From Yponomeuta sedellus (lineage: Eukaryota; Arthropoda; Insecta; Lepidoptera; Yponomeutidae), in assembly GCA_934045075.1 (NCBI GenBank), contig OW203725.1, positions 2,883,411-2,947,410 of the forward strand: 64,000 nucleotides of DNA. The letters run 5' to 3'. Numbering within the stretch: the stretch's first letter is position 1; each line of letters starts with the position of its first letter. The translations under genes and the position numbers were made by a program. The notes beneath the pieces are model-generated. The model was given only the letters and a program-made list of their open reading frames with translations. It did not search any database and had not been told where the DNA came from. This document shows positions 10,641-22,599 of the stretch, piece after piece.

Positions 10641-11199
10641 CAAAAGCAACTTACTACAAGATACATGTTTCTTAAATTATTGAATAATGGTTAGGCTATC
10701 GCCAGCTGAATGTATTATTCAACCTGTTAACCTGAAAAATCCTATGGTGGAGTGGCGAATTAATTGGAGGCTTTTATGTGATTTTTTGTAGGCTTAGTAG
10801 TTTATACTGGTGGCGGCTCATGGGACTGATTGTGAGACCAACTTTGGAGTGGAGCTACGAGGGCACGAGTCAAGCGTTTTGTAGCGATAAAATTTAAATT
10901 TCAGAAGTAATGTACTGAAGAGTCGCGACTTTTGACATCTAAAACGCGCGAGTAGCGTCATCATACTACCTAATCTGGGACAGGCTTGCTGTGGACAAAG
11001 GCGTCTGTAGAGAAATAGTTTGGAAGGGCCGCAAAACCTCCGATGAAGTATGGTGCTCGGCACTGCCGTGCAAAAGAGTCTGGGGCACCACCAAATCCGT
11101 ACTGACCCAATTTCGGAGTCTTCCTTTCCGTGTACTAAATGCAGTAGGACCTGCCTCTCTCGAATCGGACTCTTTAGTCATCCGATAAAGACATTATAA
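10641..11199. other. unassigned, partly GC-richer
   Basis: Overlapping short frames occur on both strands at 10820-11190 where GC content rises. Neither strand gives a recognisable protein. It may be the inner part of the minus-strand element that ends at 11200-11460. Confidence 0.35.
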
Positions 11200-11460
11200 A
11201 AAACTCAATACAATCATAATCAACATTCACATAAAGTTTCGTCAAAAAGAATGAAATTAAAAGAATGTCAAGGCAATAACAATAATAACAAAATAATAAT
11301 AAAATAAAAAAAAAAAAAAAACTATGCAAATAAATCGCTCCGAGCCACATCCGAACCAAAAGTCCCCATAATACTGGCCGCGTTACCGCGCTGCACAGCA
11401 AGGGAAATCCTTTGGCTCAGATATGCCCCAGAGCGAACGTCCATGCCACGGTCCGATAAA
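11200..11460 (-). mobile_element. retroelement-like ORF end with A-rich tail
   Basis: The minus strand reads GMDVRSGAYLSQRISLAVQR and then GNAASIMGTFGSD, with a stop at 11322-11324. A 3' stretch with long T and A runs and TTATTATT units follows. The layout (ORF end, short UTR, simple tail) fits a non-LTR retrotransposon, but I cannot name the clade. Confidence 0.45.
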
Positions 11461-11614
11461 GTGTTTTACTCTTAGGTACTTACAGCTTAAACCATCCGTA
11501 ACGGACGAAGATGATAGTACTTACAATACTTACAGTGCTTACTTTTGAGCTGCGGGCTTTGATAAATTAATAAAATAAAATAAGGAAATAAAAGTTAAAC
11601 ACAATATTCTAGAT

Positions 11615-11712
11615 GCTGGATGCGGCAAGCTGAAGACTGGGCGCTATGGCGCTCATTAGGGGAGGGCTATGTTCAGCAGTGGACTAGTATAGCCTGACGA
11701 CGACGACAATAT
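11615..11712 (+). mobile_element. LB LINE 3' end
   Basis: Carries GCTGGATGCGGCAAGCTGAA and CGCTCATTAGGGGAGGGC, then CAGCAGTGGACT and a GACGACGACGAC tail. These encode the LB C-terminus (W M R Q A E D ... Q Q W T). Strongly 5'-truncated. Confidence 0.75.
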
Positions 11713-12038
11713 TCTGAAAGTATTGCAGATTGCAAAACGCAATTGCTTGCAACGGTACACTAACTTTTGCACAATTGAGGTCAAAAGCTTCCACGACATC
11801 TTTTGTACTGAGTAGAAAAATCACTAAATCTTTCCGAAACACCATTTTAGCACGCACCACTTAACTAACACTAGGCATTTATACCGGGTGTGTCAAAATT
11901 AACTTACTTTAGTTGAACCGTAAGGATCCTCGTAAGCGCGTTTAGTTGGAGCGTAGATTCTGCAAATGCTGTGTAGTAGATTAATTTAGTAGATTAAATA
12001 TTAGATTGGACAGCTAAATATCACTTTGTTGTACATAA
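11713..12038. other. unassigned
   Basis: No gene or repeat family recognised. Confidence 0.4.
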
Positions 12039-12075
12039 AAATAGATTAGAACTCTTTATTGTACACACCAGAAAA
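12039..12075 (-). mobile_element. LE LINE 3' terminus
   Basis: CTCTTTATTGTACACACCAG is the reverse complement of the LE polyadenylation-type end (GTGTACAATAAAGA). Only the end is present. Confidence 0.5.
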
Positions 12076-12135
12076 CCTAAATTAATTAGAAGGCATACAT
12101 AATGTATGTTTTGCCGTATACAATTGGCAATCGCG

Positions 12136-12344
12136 ACGACCTCTGTGGCGTAACGGTAGTGCATCTACCTGCCATGCAGGAGGTCCCGGGTTCGAATCCC
12201 GGCTGGGAACAAAAAAAAAAAACCCCAGCTCTTGGATGTTCACATGTTTGTGATGTCGTTGTTTCTGGTTCCCACGACACAGGGTATCCTAGTGTGGGGC
12301 CAGAAGCAATGTATGTGCCTGTATGTAAATGTAAAAAAAAAAAA
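12136..12344 (+). mobile_element. S3 SINE, tRNA-Gly-like head
   Basis: The tRNA-like head at about 12140-12209 has A box TGGCGTAACGGTAG, B box GGTTCGAATCC, and an anticodon loop reading CTGCCAT, as in tRNA-Gly(GCC). The acceptor stem does not pair, so it is not a functional tRNA gene. A body of about 120 bp with GTTTCTGGTTCCCACGAC follows, ending in a 13-bp A run. It is the only copy seen. Confidence 0.8.
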
Positions 12345-12544
12345 TCTGCGATTTCTTAAACCTTATACTTTAAGGTGAACTACTAAAGGTAGGTACTCGA
12401 TTTACCTTTTAGTAGGTAGGTGTACATAAAAATATAACACAATGTCACCTGCATTTTTTTTATTATTAATTGTCTTTTAATAACACAATCTTCTTCTTCG
12501 ATCAGCGAGAGTCGGATGTTGTATTTTTTTATGTGGTATATTAT

Positions 12545-12715
12545 ACACGTCCTACTACAAGGCATAGGTTTTCTCTCAGAGAAAGAGTGTGGGCTTAATT
12601 ACCACGCGTGCCCACCGCGGACTTACAAATTCAAGCGATTGATGCGAGAAATGACGAATACCTCAGATCCTCAGGTTCCTCACGATGTTTTCCTTCACGG
12701 TCGTTCATATTAATG
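12545..12715 (-). mobile_element. S2b SINE, 3' part
   Basis: Minus-strand S2b from the TTTTCTCTCAGAGAAAGAG end through ACCACGCGTGCCCACCGCGG to CACGATGTTTTCCTTCACGG. The head is missing. Confidence 0.75.
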
Positions 12716-13501
12716 AATATTTCCCCCTTTTAAGAATAAACCTGAACTTCTACACACCCTGTATATTGATGATGGCAATATTGGAGTCCAATCAATCTAG
12801 TTCTAAATTGAAAGTTTCCACATTTAATATCTCTAGTCAACGTCTCAGCATGCGTCTTCACGAATCCAAGATGGCGGCGGCCCTGGTGACACGGGCGCAT
12901 TGTTACCACAGAAAAGCGACGTTTTTTTCTCTAACTTTTATCTTTTCTGTTTCATTCTGCTCGGACCACGACAATGGCCGGCAGGCGCTGCGACTGTGGT
13001 TTTATGTTCTCCGCAACTGTTGTTTAAACCATTTTTCCTTTTTTTTTGGATTCCGTAGTCGTCTAGTTGCTCCGTCCAATCTGCTTATGTTAGTCTGCCC
13101 AGTCTTGACTTGTGTTTATTTTTGACAGCATTAAAGAGTTAATAACACTGTTTTTTAGCTTTGATGTGCTTTAATGTATGTACTATAACGAGAGTTTAAT
13201 TGTTAGTTGTATAACATACTTGTAAAAAATCGACAATTTATGTCTTGTTGCGGTTTCTTTGTTCATGAAACCGTGTATTATTACATTTTGCGTAACTTCC
13301 AAACCACACATTTCCTTGTTCTGATCCCAAACTAGCACAAGCACAAATAGCAACCCGCATAGTAACCAGACAAGAGCAAAACAGACATGGAAATTCACCC
13401 AGACGGATGCCATTTGTAAAATCATGCAGCTCCTTGTAAAAACCGAACTCAAGACTTCCAGGTATTTACGTATATTTAAAGAAACCTCAAATATATTGTA
13501 C
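12716..13501. other. unassigned; 146-codon frame without support
   Basis: A frame at 12685-13125 is one of the longest non-repeat frames in the window, but it starts inside S2b and has no domain or coding-like composition. It contains AAGATGGCGGCGG (12869-12881), a YY1-type core known from vertebrate promoters; its meaning here is open. 13183-13452 (minus) encodes a hydrophobic stretch only. Confidence 0.35.
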
Positions 13502-13815
13502 TACCTTCTGCCCGCGACTCCGTCCGCGTGGACTTTTTTGCAACCCCGTTCACTCTTTTAAGGGTTAAATTTAGAAAAACGACGAAACACGTGTTCAATC
13601 AATTGTGTTGAAGAGTATTTTATTTTAAGAAAATTAGACAACATTCTGTATACCTCCCATACAAATTTTGGCAACCCTTTCTAGTCTAGAAAATCTGGTC
13701 TTATTCCTTGCCTACATTATATATAGACCCTCTGTGAAAAATTGCAGCTTCCTAGGTTCAACGGCTTGAGCTGGGCGTTGATGAATCAGTCAGTCAGGAA
13801 TTTTAATTTTATTTA
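13502..13815 (+). repeat. GCGACTCCGTCCGCGTGG-type dispersed repeat
   Basis: Starts CCCGCGACTCCGTCCGCGTG and ends after a CTTCCTAGGTTCAACGGC-type segment. Related modules at 39390, 45602, 46296 and 63726 share GCCCGCGA..TCGT or AATCCGTTCAGCCG-type sequence. This is a very common repeat type in lepidopteran genomes; I do not assign a clade. Confidence 0.55.
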
Positions 13816-13822
13816 TATGGAT

Positions 13823-13897
13823 AATGGCGCGGTTTTGGGAGCGAGATGTCTGAGAGGAGGGCGGCGCTTTCGACACGAAAGAAGAAGAATATGGATA
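13823..13897 (+). mobile_element. LC LINE 3' end
   Basis: GCGCGGTTTTGGGAGCGAGA followed by TGTCTGAGAGGAGGGC and GAAGAAGAA is almost identical to the end of the LC copy at 52262-52322. It encodes ARFWERDV and a stop, then the tail. Only about 75 bp are retained. Confidence 0.7.
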
Positions 13898-16800
13898 ATC
13901 TAGTCCAAGTGGATTGCGTAAAGTTCCTCTAGTTTAAAGAACGTATTATACACTAATAGGACAATCAAAAGGCCTCTTTTGTGGCATCAATTATGATTAT
14001 ACCAATTTGCATCCTCACCGATCGAGTTTAGATTATGGTCCGTGTACCAGCCATTGTCAATGAACACAACTGGCCAAGTATTATCCATTGAATATCAAAG
14101 CGCTTGTCATAAATACGTATATGGTATTGTGCACCATTCCCCGAGGAGACCCGCTAACAAAGAATTCGCCATAATGGCTGAAAGTTCGAACTGTACAAAG
14201 GTATTCGCGTTCGCAACCCGTCATTTTCGTATTGGCTATTTTATGACAATAACTCCATTGTCGCTCAGAGGGATTGTGTCGGTTCCTTTTGTGTCCATCG
14301 CTCTCTCAATTCATGAAACTGGATTGTCTCAAGCTAAACTGGGACGCTAACGAACGTCGCCTCGAGCGTTCCTGCTCGGTTGATATTCCGCGTTTGTTGT
14401 GCAGGTCTCCTTGGTATGCCGAGACCTTGGTTAGAAGAATGAGGCCTGGAAGACATACTTTTGTGAGCCGTGTCTTTGTCACAACACGTTTTGACGATCA
14501 CAAAGAGCATTGTCCCGAGAATTGCGGCAATTCAATTCGAAGTGATGGAATATATTTAACTGAAATTAATTCGTCTAAGAAGCGATGAATTACATTGACC
14601 AAGTACACAATTGCTGGTACTGATAGTCCTCACTTCTATATATTGATTTGTTTGCTCAGGAATTATGATGGAATAAATAAACGGATAAATATACCTACTC
14701 ACTGCATCGTGTAAGAAGATGATAAGTTGGGTAAATTCAACGGCTCATCAGCCTATAAATTATGTTCTTTGGACCGTCCTTGCTACAGGCGGAGAGTCCA
14801 AGGTATCAATTCAGCCAAAAAAACAATCAATTCACTGATAATATTAAATTTCAGTAGCATTGATCAAATACGTATTGGAAACGGTAGATGTAATCGATTT
14901 TCATGATCTGCGTCCAAAATCACTTACCTCAAGTTGGAATTTCAAAACGGCCGATTCGATTCGCTCCATTACTCTATCGTAATCGATATAGATTTTATAG
15001 ATAGATTTTCAATTTCATCGAAATTTTTACCAATCTTACTTTTGTCAAGTAAGATTAGCTAATGGACACAGTCGCGCATTATTTTGCAATAAGTGCCTAG
15101 TTAGTTTTAGTGAGAGCTCTCGATTGATTCAGGTGGTTACTGATTTAAACTGTGTTATTCGAGCTCGTTGAGTCATTATAATGTATAATTCGGCTTCCTC
15201 AGTTGCCCATAAGCCTAAAATAACAACTTATATTGTCACAAGATATTGGATCTTAAGATTGCGTACGCGACCTTTTGTCACACTTTTTTTTAGTCAGATT
15301 CCGTCCCAAATAAGCTTTTTAATATTTTTTCATCTTCGTCAACAAAGACATTTTTACGCGTCGCAATCGAGTTCTTTTGTGAATGGAGCCTTATTTTTTT
15401 TTTAATTTGACACCTGAATCCGATCGCTGCATCCCTTTTCTGTTTTCCAACTGTCGGGTATGAGCCGGTGATCAATTTGTTTCTTTGTTACTGTTTTATC
15501 CTTTACTGAGGAAGTGTTTTGGGATTGACGATTGTTAATTTTTTCCGAACCTTTCACTTTGAAAAGTCATATGTCAATTAGCATCGAACTTTCAACATCG
15601 GCCTGCTCAAGACTGAGGACTCTGACTTTATAATATTGTTATGATTTAATTAAATCTAACAGGAACAGTTACCCTCACAGCCCTTTCTATTAAATTCTCG
15701 CATACCGGTTCTCACACCATCTCCTTCCAGTAAAATCTTTTTGTAATATACTTATTTTGATACACAGCAGTGGTCTAGATTACGCCCACTTTTCACATGG
15801 CTACACTCATTGTAAGATACTTAACTGGAGACTTATTTCAAGTGTAAGTAGTACTTAAGCGATGCCATCGCAGCAGGTCTGCCCTGCCCACTAGGCCGGA
15901 GTTACACCTAGTGCGAGCAAAAGACTGGGGGACGCCCCGCTGGCTGTTTGAGAACCAAAGCGTGGAGCGATTTTGTGTTTTCCATTAGGATTAAATTGGT
16001 GTGAAACTGTTCAATGCTCTTTGAGTGATGATGTGGTTCACGTGGCATAGTGTTATGCAAATTTTTTAGTTGTGTCTTATTTGAAGTTGATATCGAACTG
16101 CAAAATATGGTAGATCAACCTTGATATATGCGTTTTCAATTTGATAACATAAGAGATGTTACAACAATAATGTGAGGGAAACCTGATGTCGATTGTACCA
16201 CGGGGATTGTGCTTCCTGAAAATCTTGCAATAGATTCAATACATTGAAGGACTGTCGAAAATCAAATGAAAACATTAATTTTGTGAATCATTATACCTAC
16301 ATGGTAAAGTATATTATTATTAAGTATAAGTGTGTATCAATACTATGTATTGATACATACATAAGTATTCTTATTTCTCAATTGGATTGTTATTATTTAC
16401 GGAGTCTAGACTTGTAATGAATATTACCAATAAATGATGTCTATGTCTATGTCAATATTAAAATTTGCACTGGCTACTTGTCTTTCTAATATCGCTTTGC
16501 GTTTCATTTTCGTGCGTTACACGCCACTTCAGATGTCACCGGGTGCAGTCGACAGCATATCGACCTTTACATGTATGCAGGATTACTTAGCCATCTATGC
16601 GGTAGGGTTCTCCTGACTGAGCGCCCAACCCATCTCAGCAGGCCCATTGCCAGCTCAGACGGAGTTCTCAAGAGAATGTTACTGAGTACAAATGTACACA
16701 TTTCGGAGAAACTCACGCAATGCGGGGCGGGACGTTCACGCTGTGCTCCCGCCCTTAAAAGGACGCAGGTTTGAATGACACTGGGAAATAAATTGAGTTA

Positions 16801-16907
16801 TTTCTGAGTCGAATTTCGGCTCAAGATGATAGAAAAACTACTTCGATTTTCAAAAAAAAGTGGGAAAGTAATTAGTTTTTTGGACGTATTTCATGTAACT
16901 TGTTTCT
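13898..16907. other. unassigned 3 kb
   Basis: No repeat family or gene recognised. 14040-14590 is GC-richer, with overlapping frames of about 100 codons in two plus frames and no recognisable motif. It could be a decayed coding segment. Around 16318-16360 there is a short inverted repeat (GTATCAATA / TATTGATAC). Confidence 0.35.
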
Positions 16908-17180
16908 TTAAATAAGATAAGATAAGAATATTCTTTCTTTTACACTGGACAAACAACAAATACAAAACAATTGCAAATATACATAGTACAATTGGCGGCC
17001 TTATTGCTAAAAGCAATTTCTAAATAGCTGATATTGTAGACATTTCGCAATTATATCCATAGTAAAGGCTTTTAATTATCCATTTTTGGAACGATAGTTA
17101 GAAATAGCCGAAGCTGTACTTTATTGCACAGCCCGAAAAAAAAACCAATAATGATTTCTTAAATCTAAGCATTTTTTTAC
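16908..17180 (-). mobile_element. LE and LE2 LINE 3' ends
   Basis: 16908-17035 is minus-strand LE (AAGATAAGATAAGAATATTC, then TACAATTGGCGGCCTTATTGC). 17108-17180 is LE2-like (ACTTTATTGCACAG). Both are 3' UTR fragments without ORF. Confidence 0.6.
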
Positions 17181-18005
17181 AATTTAAAATTATGTTACAG
17201 GTAGGTATGACGGGCTTAAATGTAGGGTTGAGAAGATTTTAATACACCCTGCAAGTTTCTATAACAAAGTCGGATTTTTCGAGTACCCACAGAAGAGAAT
17301 GACTGTTAGAAAACAGTGTTTGAAGAAGACGTTTAAAAACATGAGAACTTAAACTAAAAACCATTGACTGCAAGCACAGATTCAGAAGGGCAGAAAAAGG
17401 CAACTCATCATGCCACAACCATATCGCATATAAATAACGCTGAGAATTCGCTGCTGTACAATGTAAATTAGAAAGCAAGTAGGAATATACAATACAAATT
17501 AATGTGAACAAATAGACATTAAGTCGGGCACTTCACAGCTAACACTAGGTGCCCACAAAAATTACACACCCTTCATAGAATAAAATTACCATAAAGCATA
17601 ATTAGCCTTATTATTCCACAGTTTGCGAGCATTTCTCCACGGACGGCCCTAGACCAGCTCGTGGGGATAGACAAATATGCACATACGTTATTCAACCTTA
17701 TGCCACTACAATAAGTCATGTTTACATTGCACTGGAATGCATAAGTAATGAGGAAAATAATGAAACCCCTCATGAGAAATTTGCTTTGGTCAAGAATACA
17801 AAATCACTTTGAACCTTCTCAAATACGGAATTGTCTCAAGTCATGCGGTGGTTTTTTTAAATAAATATGCAAGCTAAAAAATTTATCAATAAATTTAAAG
17901 CTTAGAAAAAGTTAGAACTGCAAAATCAATACCTATTCCCTTCATGGGGCCCTGTATAAGGTACGAAACTATGATTCTTTAAGATATATTTGATTTACCT
18001 CAATT
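17181..18005. other. unassigned
   Basis: No supported gene. A minus-strand frame at 17239-17511 has no recognisable domain. Confidence 0.35.
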
Positions 18006-18165
18006 GAGGTTTAAGATAAGATGACAATATTCTTTACATTCAAAAAGAGTAGGAATTGCAAAAATAAAAGTTACAAAATAAAAATTTAATTTAATTATTG
18101 CTTGGCCTTATAACTAATAGCAATATCATCCAGGCAACCTCGTGTTGGAGAGTTTGCCGGAGAAG
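18006..18165 (-). mobile_element. LE LINE 3' UTR fragment, diverged
   Basis: Minus-strand LE: AAGATAAGATGACAATATTC, then GCTTGGCCTTATAACTAATA and ATCCAGGCAACC. It is more diverged than the copies at 43769 and 55815. Confidence 0.55.
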
Positions 18166-19646
18166 AAATAGATACTAAGGGTCTTATAAAAACACGAATC
18201 TACTAAAACACCTAGAGGCGTTGATGCCTTTTAATCTGTGGTTACCACACCACAGACTAGTTTAGTCAGCGTTGTTGGAGTGATCTAAGGATTTTGGTTT
18301 TATACAGCCGCAGGTCTGTCAGCTGTAAACTTATGTTATTATGTAGAGCACGGCCCTATTCTCAAAGACAGAAACAACGTTCACATAACCGTCTCTTGCG
18401 AATTGCTTTCTCTCCTTTATGATAACATGCGATCAGAACTCAGAAAACACTCAAAACAAATCGCACAATATTTCACACAACTGTATAATTGGGTGCGTTC
18501 CTGGCAACGGCTAATCCCGGGTCTGATACCCGTCTTGCATTGATCTCATCTCATGTGTGCAGCAGCTATTGTCGGAGACTTAATCAATTAAATTTATCAT
18601 GCGAACACTAATAAGGATAGACTTGCGCCTGACTGCCTCCAAATGAGGCTAGAAGTGGTCGCATCCAGTTTTTGTCGGAGTACTCCGCAAATAAAATAAG
18701 GATTAGCTGTGAGGACGTGCCATTGTGGTTGTTATTGAATGAACAGTTGATAGTAAGTGTTTGGTATTCGATGTGGAAATAGAAATATACAATGCCAACG
18801 CGAAAGGAAATCACAATTAGTATTAGAGTCTGGTAATGAATGAAAAAGGTCGTTTTTTTTTTAATTATTATAGTTACAATATTAGAATATTATAAAAAAC
18901 ATAATTTCACGAACAAACACGAAATATTTATTGCCATGGAAATTATTTTTAAATGAGCGAAACACACCGGACCACGCAATAGGTAAAACGGTAAGTAGGT
19001 TAGTTTTGGTTTGTTTCCCAAAAAACATCATTTTACGTCACACCATACTCTAGTATGGCGTGCAAAATACTCACTTAAATAAAACGAAGTAACGGAAACG
19101 TTAGTTATACTTTTTCATTCAATATCTCAACAGAAGACAGTCGGCACCTTAAAGCAAGGATAACTTTATCGCAATAAAAAGAATCTCACAAACAGACACG
19201 ATCGTAATCCATCTTAAGAACCCTCCAAACCGTACAACAAACAATTTACTCTCCTATAATCATGCGAATAATAGAAACGAATGGGCGAAGAAATTCAGAG
19301 AATAGAAAGCTAAACCAAGAAGGATGTTAATGAAAAAGCACTAGACAATACATATGGATCAAATAATCCCAAAGATGTCACAAGCCCTTTACTCAATAAG
19401 AATGATATTTCGCTACTTGTACTCATACGTTTACAAGACAAAATTCACGAGTAAGTCTCAATGAAGAAAGAAGAGAGCGAAAAGGCTGTGGATTTACTAT
19501 AGAAAAGCAGTGCCACAGAGTCTGCCCTGGCTGATTATTGAATGAGAAACTAAGCTTTGAAGATTTGCGGCGAACGTATTGAGTTTGTCCAGTTATTTGT
19601 CCACTTATGTTGAGAGCCTTCCGGTAGTTTTAGAGGGATTGTGAAT
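18166..19646. other. unassigned 1.5 kb
   Basis: No repeat family or gene recognised. An ATTGCCATGG at 18934-18943 resembles the motif array that starts at 19894. Confidence 0.4.
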
Positions 19647-19740
19647 GAATAAAAAGATCGATCGATATTAACCCTTGTATGTCTCCACCGCTAAGGCACG
19701 GATCTCTCGCAGGAGGGTGAATTTCCCGGAACTAAAAATT
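19647..19740 (-). mobile_element. S5 SINE, short 3' fragment
   Basis: GATCGATCGATATTAACCC then CTTGTATGTCTCCACCGC is the minus-strand 3' end of S5 with a GATC-type tail, like 31753-31815. Confidence 0.65.
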
Positions 19741-19893
19741 GCGTGGCACCAATGAAATTGGTAATAAAAAAGAAAGTGTTAATGTTCTAACATTTTTTTA
19801 CGGTTATATGATATGGTAATCTATGTGTAGCACTAAACATTTTGTTAATAAGAATAATGGATACTCCAAAAAAAAAAATTAAATGCCGAAATC

Positions 19894-20985
19894 TTTCATT
19901 GCCATGTTTGTCCGCACGTCACCTTGTTGTGTATTATTCTTTATTGATAAACATCTATTGGTTCTTTGTACTAAAAACTAATTTTATTTGATACATTAAT
20001 AGTCAAAGTATTGTTACGAAACACATTTATTGAAATATTTACACAGTACAACGAATGGTTAATAATAATGTATCTGTCCCAGAACTACCGTTAATCGCCG
20101 TGTCCTAATCATGTTCAAGTATATTGTTTTACCTAACGACTTGTTTCCCATCCCCGGTGCGCGAAACGTTTGTGTTTAATGCCGCCTAAGTGCTCGTCGC
20201 AGAAGGACGTACGCACGTGCCTGCGTTTTCGCGATATTCGTTAAGTAAATATTTTTTTTTGTTGCTGGACATTTTTTCTTTCATTGCCGTGGATAGGTAT
20301 AACTTCAATTTAAATTAAGATTGTCATCTTAAGTAAACATTCGACAGAACGCTATTTCTCTTATGATTATTTGTCAAGTGTTTATTTTGTCGAATGGTTA
20401 ATAGATTTTTTGTTATTTCTATTTATTGCCTCGATTTTCATCACCGTGTTTTCATTGCTGTGGTTTCCGTGGTCGAAATTTGCTATGGTAATGAAAAAAA
20501 AGACACATCAATGAAAGAAAATTAATTGCCATGCTTTATAAAACAAATTATTTTCATTGCCGTGGCCAAGTATTTCATTTCCGTGACTTTTGTTTTCATC
20601 GCCATGTTATGATTAGGTAAAGAAAATGTATTTTATCATCTTTTGGTAACATTTAGTACTTTATCAATCGTATAATACACCCTCACAAACGAACGCACCA
20701 GCACATACTGCAGTCTGATTTTAATAATGGATTGTTTATTTTTAAGATGCCAAGATGCCCAAACCAAAATTATCTGAGGAGGAGAGAAAGGAGAGAAAAA
20801 GATTGGCTGAAAAAAAAAGACCTCAAAAATTAAGAAACGACCCATATCTGGGTTTGCATTTCCCTCTCGGAGAAATAAAATATGTTTTCATTTCCGTGGG
20901 TTGATTCTTTCATTCCTATGGCACAGTTATTTCATTGCCGTGGACGCTTGTTTCATTGCCGTGCACTCATGTTTCATCGCCGTGG
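19894..20985. repeat. array of TTTCATTGCCGTGG-like motifs
   Basis: About 16 copies of a 13-14 bp motif close to TTTCATTGCCGTGG. Plus orientation near 19894, 20279, 20435 (partial), 20449, 20524 (partial), 20552, 20573, 20592, 20886, 20908, 20930, 20951 and 20972. Minus orientation near 20483 and 20503. Spacing is irregular (about 20-300 bp), so it is not a simple tandem repeat. Clustered, imperfect, both-orientation copies resemble subterminal binding repeats of DNA transposons. A small basic ORF lies between two clusters. I find no terminal inverted repeats by eye. Confidence 0.7.
20755..20904 (+). CDS. short basic ORF, possible truncated first exon
   Basis: An ATG frame of 49 codons begins MPKPKLSEEERKERKRLAEK and runs into KRPQKLRNDPYLGLHFPLG, ending at TGA 20902-20904. 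The lysine/arginine/glutamate-rich start followed by NDP looks like the N-terminus of DNA-binding or transposon-encoded proteins, but I recognise no named family. The last codons run into a copy of the surrounding 14-bp motif, so the true protein probably leaves by splicing before that point, or the ORF is a relic. The link with the motif array is positional. It could also be a chance frame in A-rich sequence. Confidence 0.35.
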   Translation: MPKPKLSEEERKERKRLAEKKRPQKLRNDPYLGLHFPLGEIKYVFISVG

Positions 20986-21162
20986 CACGAAATTTTTAAA
21001 CCAGTTTATCTTGCTAGTTTTTTAAGTTATCAGATAGATACTAAGCAAGAGTACATACATTATCATAAACAACAATAAAAGAGTTTTGTTTTGTAAAAAA
21101 ACCCTAAGATAAAAAAGTACATGGAAATGAAGATTTTATAAGACCTGTTGAAATTCACTCAG

Positions 21163-21465
21163 GAAAGTTAGGCAATACTCCACCACGGGAGCAAAGTCCG
21201 AGTTGCTGCAGGATTGTATTGAAGTGGTGGGCCTTACTGTCTGAAGTAATCAAGCCATCCATAACTAACACGACTGCCTTTATATGATAGCCGGCATCAA
21301 CGTCTTAACGTGCCTTGCGAACCACGGAAACGCTCGAAAAAATACCACTAGCAGTAGTCACGTGACGGTCACCTATCCTGCAACTGACCGCGCCTGTTGT
21401 TGCCTAACTCAAGTCATTAATTCCAAACACTCGGTTCGACTAGGCCACAAGCGCTACTTTATCGA
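21163..21465 (-). mobile_element. S5 SINE, 3'-incomplete
   Basis: Minus-strand S5 with the head end (TAGGCCACAAGCGCTA) at the right and 5S-like sequence (CGCGCCTGTTGTTGCCTAAC). The body continues to CAGGAAAGTTAGGC. The last 40 bp at the 3' side are missing or diverged. Confidence 0.7.
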
Positions 21466-21539
21466 GCGAATTAAGAGATACTTATTGTCGATTGATTTAA
21501 AATAACCGATTTGCATAGCTTGAAAATTTACAGGTTTCA

Positions 21540-21571
21540 AAACAAAATCAGGGAAAACCCTGATTTTGTTT
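21540..21571. repeat. 14-bp perfect hairpin
   Basis: AAACAAAATCAGGG and its exact reverse complement are separated by AAAA. It is not in a recognised element and has no terminator-like context. Confidence 0.7.
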
Positions 21572-21689
21572 CTATTAATATTACGAGTATAACGGTATGA
21601 ATTCACCTTTGGATAGGCGGGATAGCCTACCTAGCCACGAAGGACTTCGTAAAAGTTGAGTAAAAGTCGTAAAAGTTGGTAATACAGAC

Positions 21690-21750
21690 GCGCGCACACA
21701 CGCGCACACACCCTCACACACACACACACACAGTCACATTCACACACAAG
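21690..21750. repeat. CA-rich microsatellite
   Basis: Imperfect (CA)n with CG interruptions, beginning GCGCGCACACACGCGCACAC. Confidence 0.85.
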
Positions 21751-22599
21751 GTGGTGTACATTTTTTTTAATATTTGTTATCTGCTTAGCCTATTTGATTG
21801 AACTTGTAATTACTTTTTATAAAGTGCGTTATATTAAAGAGTGTATTTTTGGGCGTATTGTTAAACTTTATATTATTTAAAATTTTCGTACATCAGCGAA
21901 TCAGGTGCAGCAGAAAACCAGAGTTTTTGTCAGTCAGTTATTTATCTGAGCTGCAGCCATTTTCTGTTGTTGCACTTGAGTTCTCACTATTTTATTTCTA
22001 ATATTTTTGTGTATTTTTCTGTTCTTCATATTCTTTTTTTATTTTAGTGTTATATTTATTTGTGTTACAAAAGAAATAAAGTTTTTCACTTTCACTCAAA
22101 AATCCGCTGAAATGCTCTAATGCTCACTCTTGACCACTTTTTTCTTCTATTCAAAAAATTCACAATTCTATTCGAAATATTTACAAATGGCAGATAATTG
22201 TGAAATACTTTATGAAAATTCTAAAGTCCACAAACTTTTTCGACCAAGAGTGATCAGTGAACATTTCAATTCTGGTAATAGCACTCAATTGACTATCTTA
22301 AATCAAACCACTTGACTTCCGGTCGTCATAGCCACAGCTCAATTGTGCAACCATTGCCACGGACAGGATGTAAGCGATAAAGTCCAGGCAAATTAAAGGT
22401 ACAAAACTTCATAATGCAACTCGAGATTGCGTTGACAATCACGGAAAGGTGACAGGGGTTGTACGAAACCAATATATTGTACGGATTTGTGTGAGATGTG
22501 TGACAAACGTGCCGGATGCACAGTGCCGCTTGCATTGTCTCCCTCATTGTTAGCATAGAATGGAGCTCCAAAAATATGTGGAGGCTGTTAGAGTCCGAT
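21751..22599. other. unassigned
   Basis: No gene recognised. Near 22065-22085 AAATAAAGTTTTTCAC with CTTTCACTC looks like a LINE-type polyadenylation end. Confidence 0.35.

Noticed and set aside
12140..12209. Possible tRNA-Gly gene
   Set aside because: A and B boxes and the anticodon loop fit, but the acceptor stem does not pair and a SINE body with an A tail follows.
12685..13125. 146-codon ORF
   Set aside because: Starts within an S2b SINE and shows no domain or coding-like composition.
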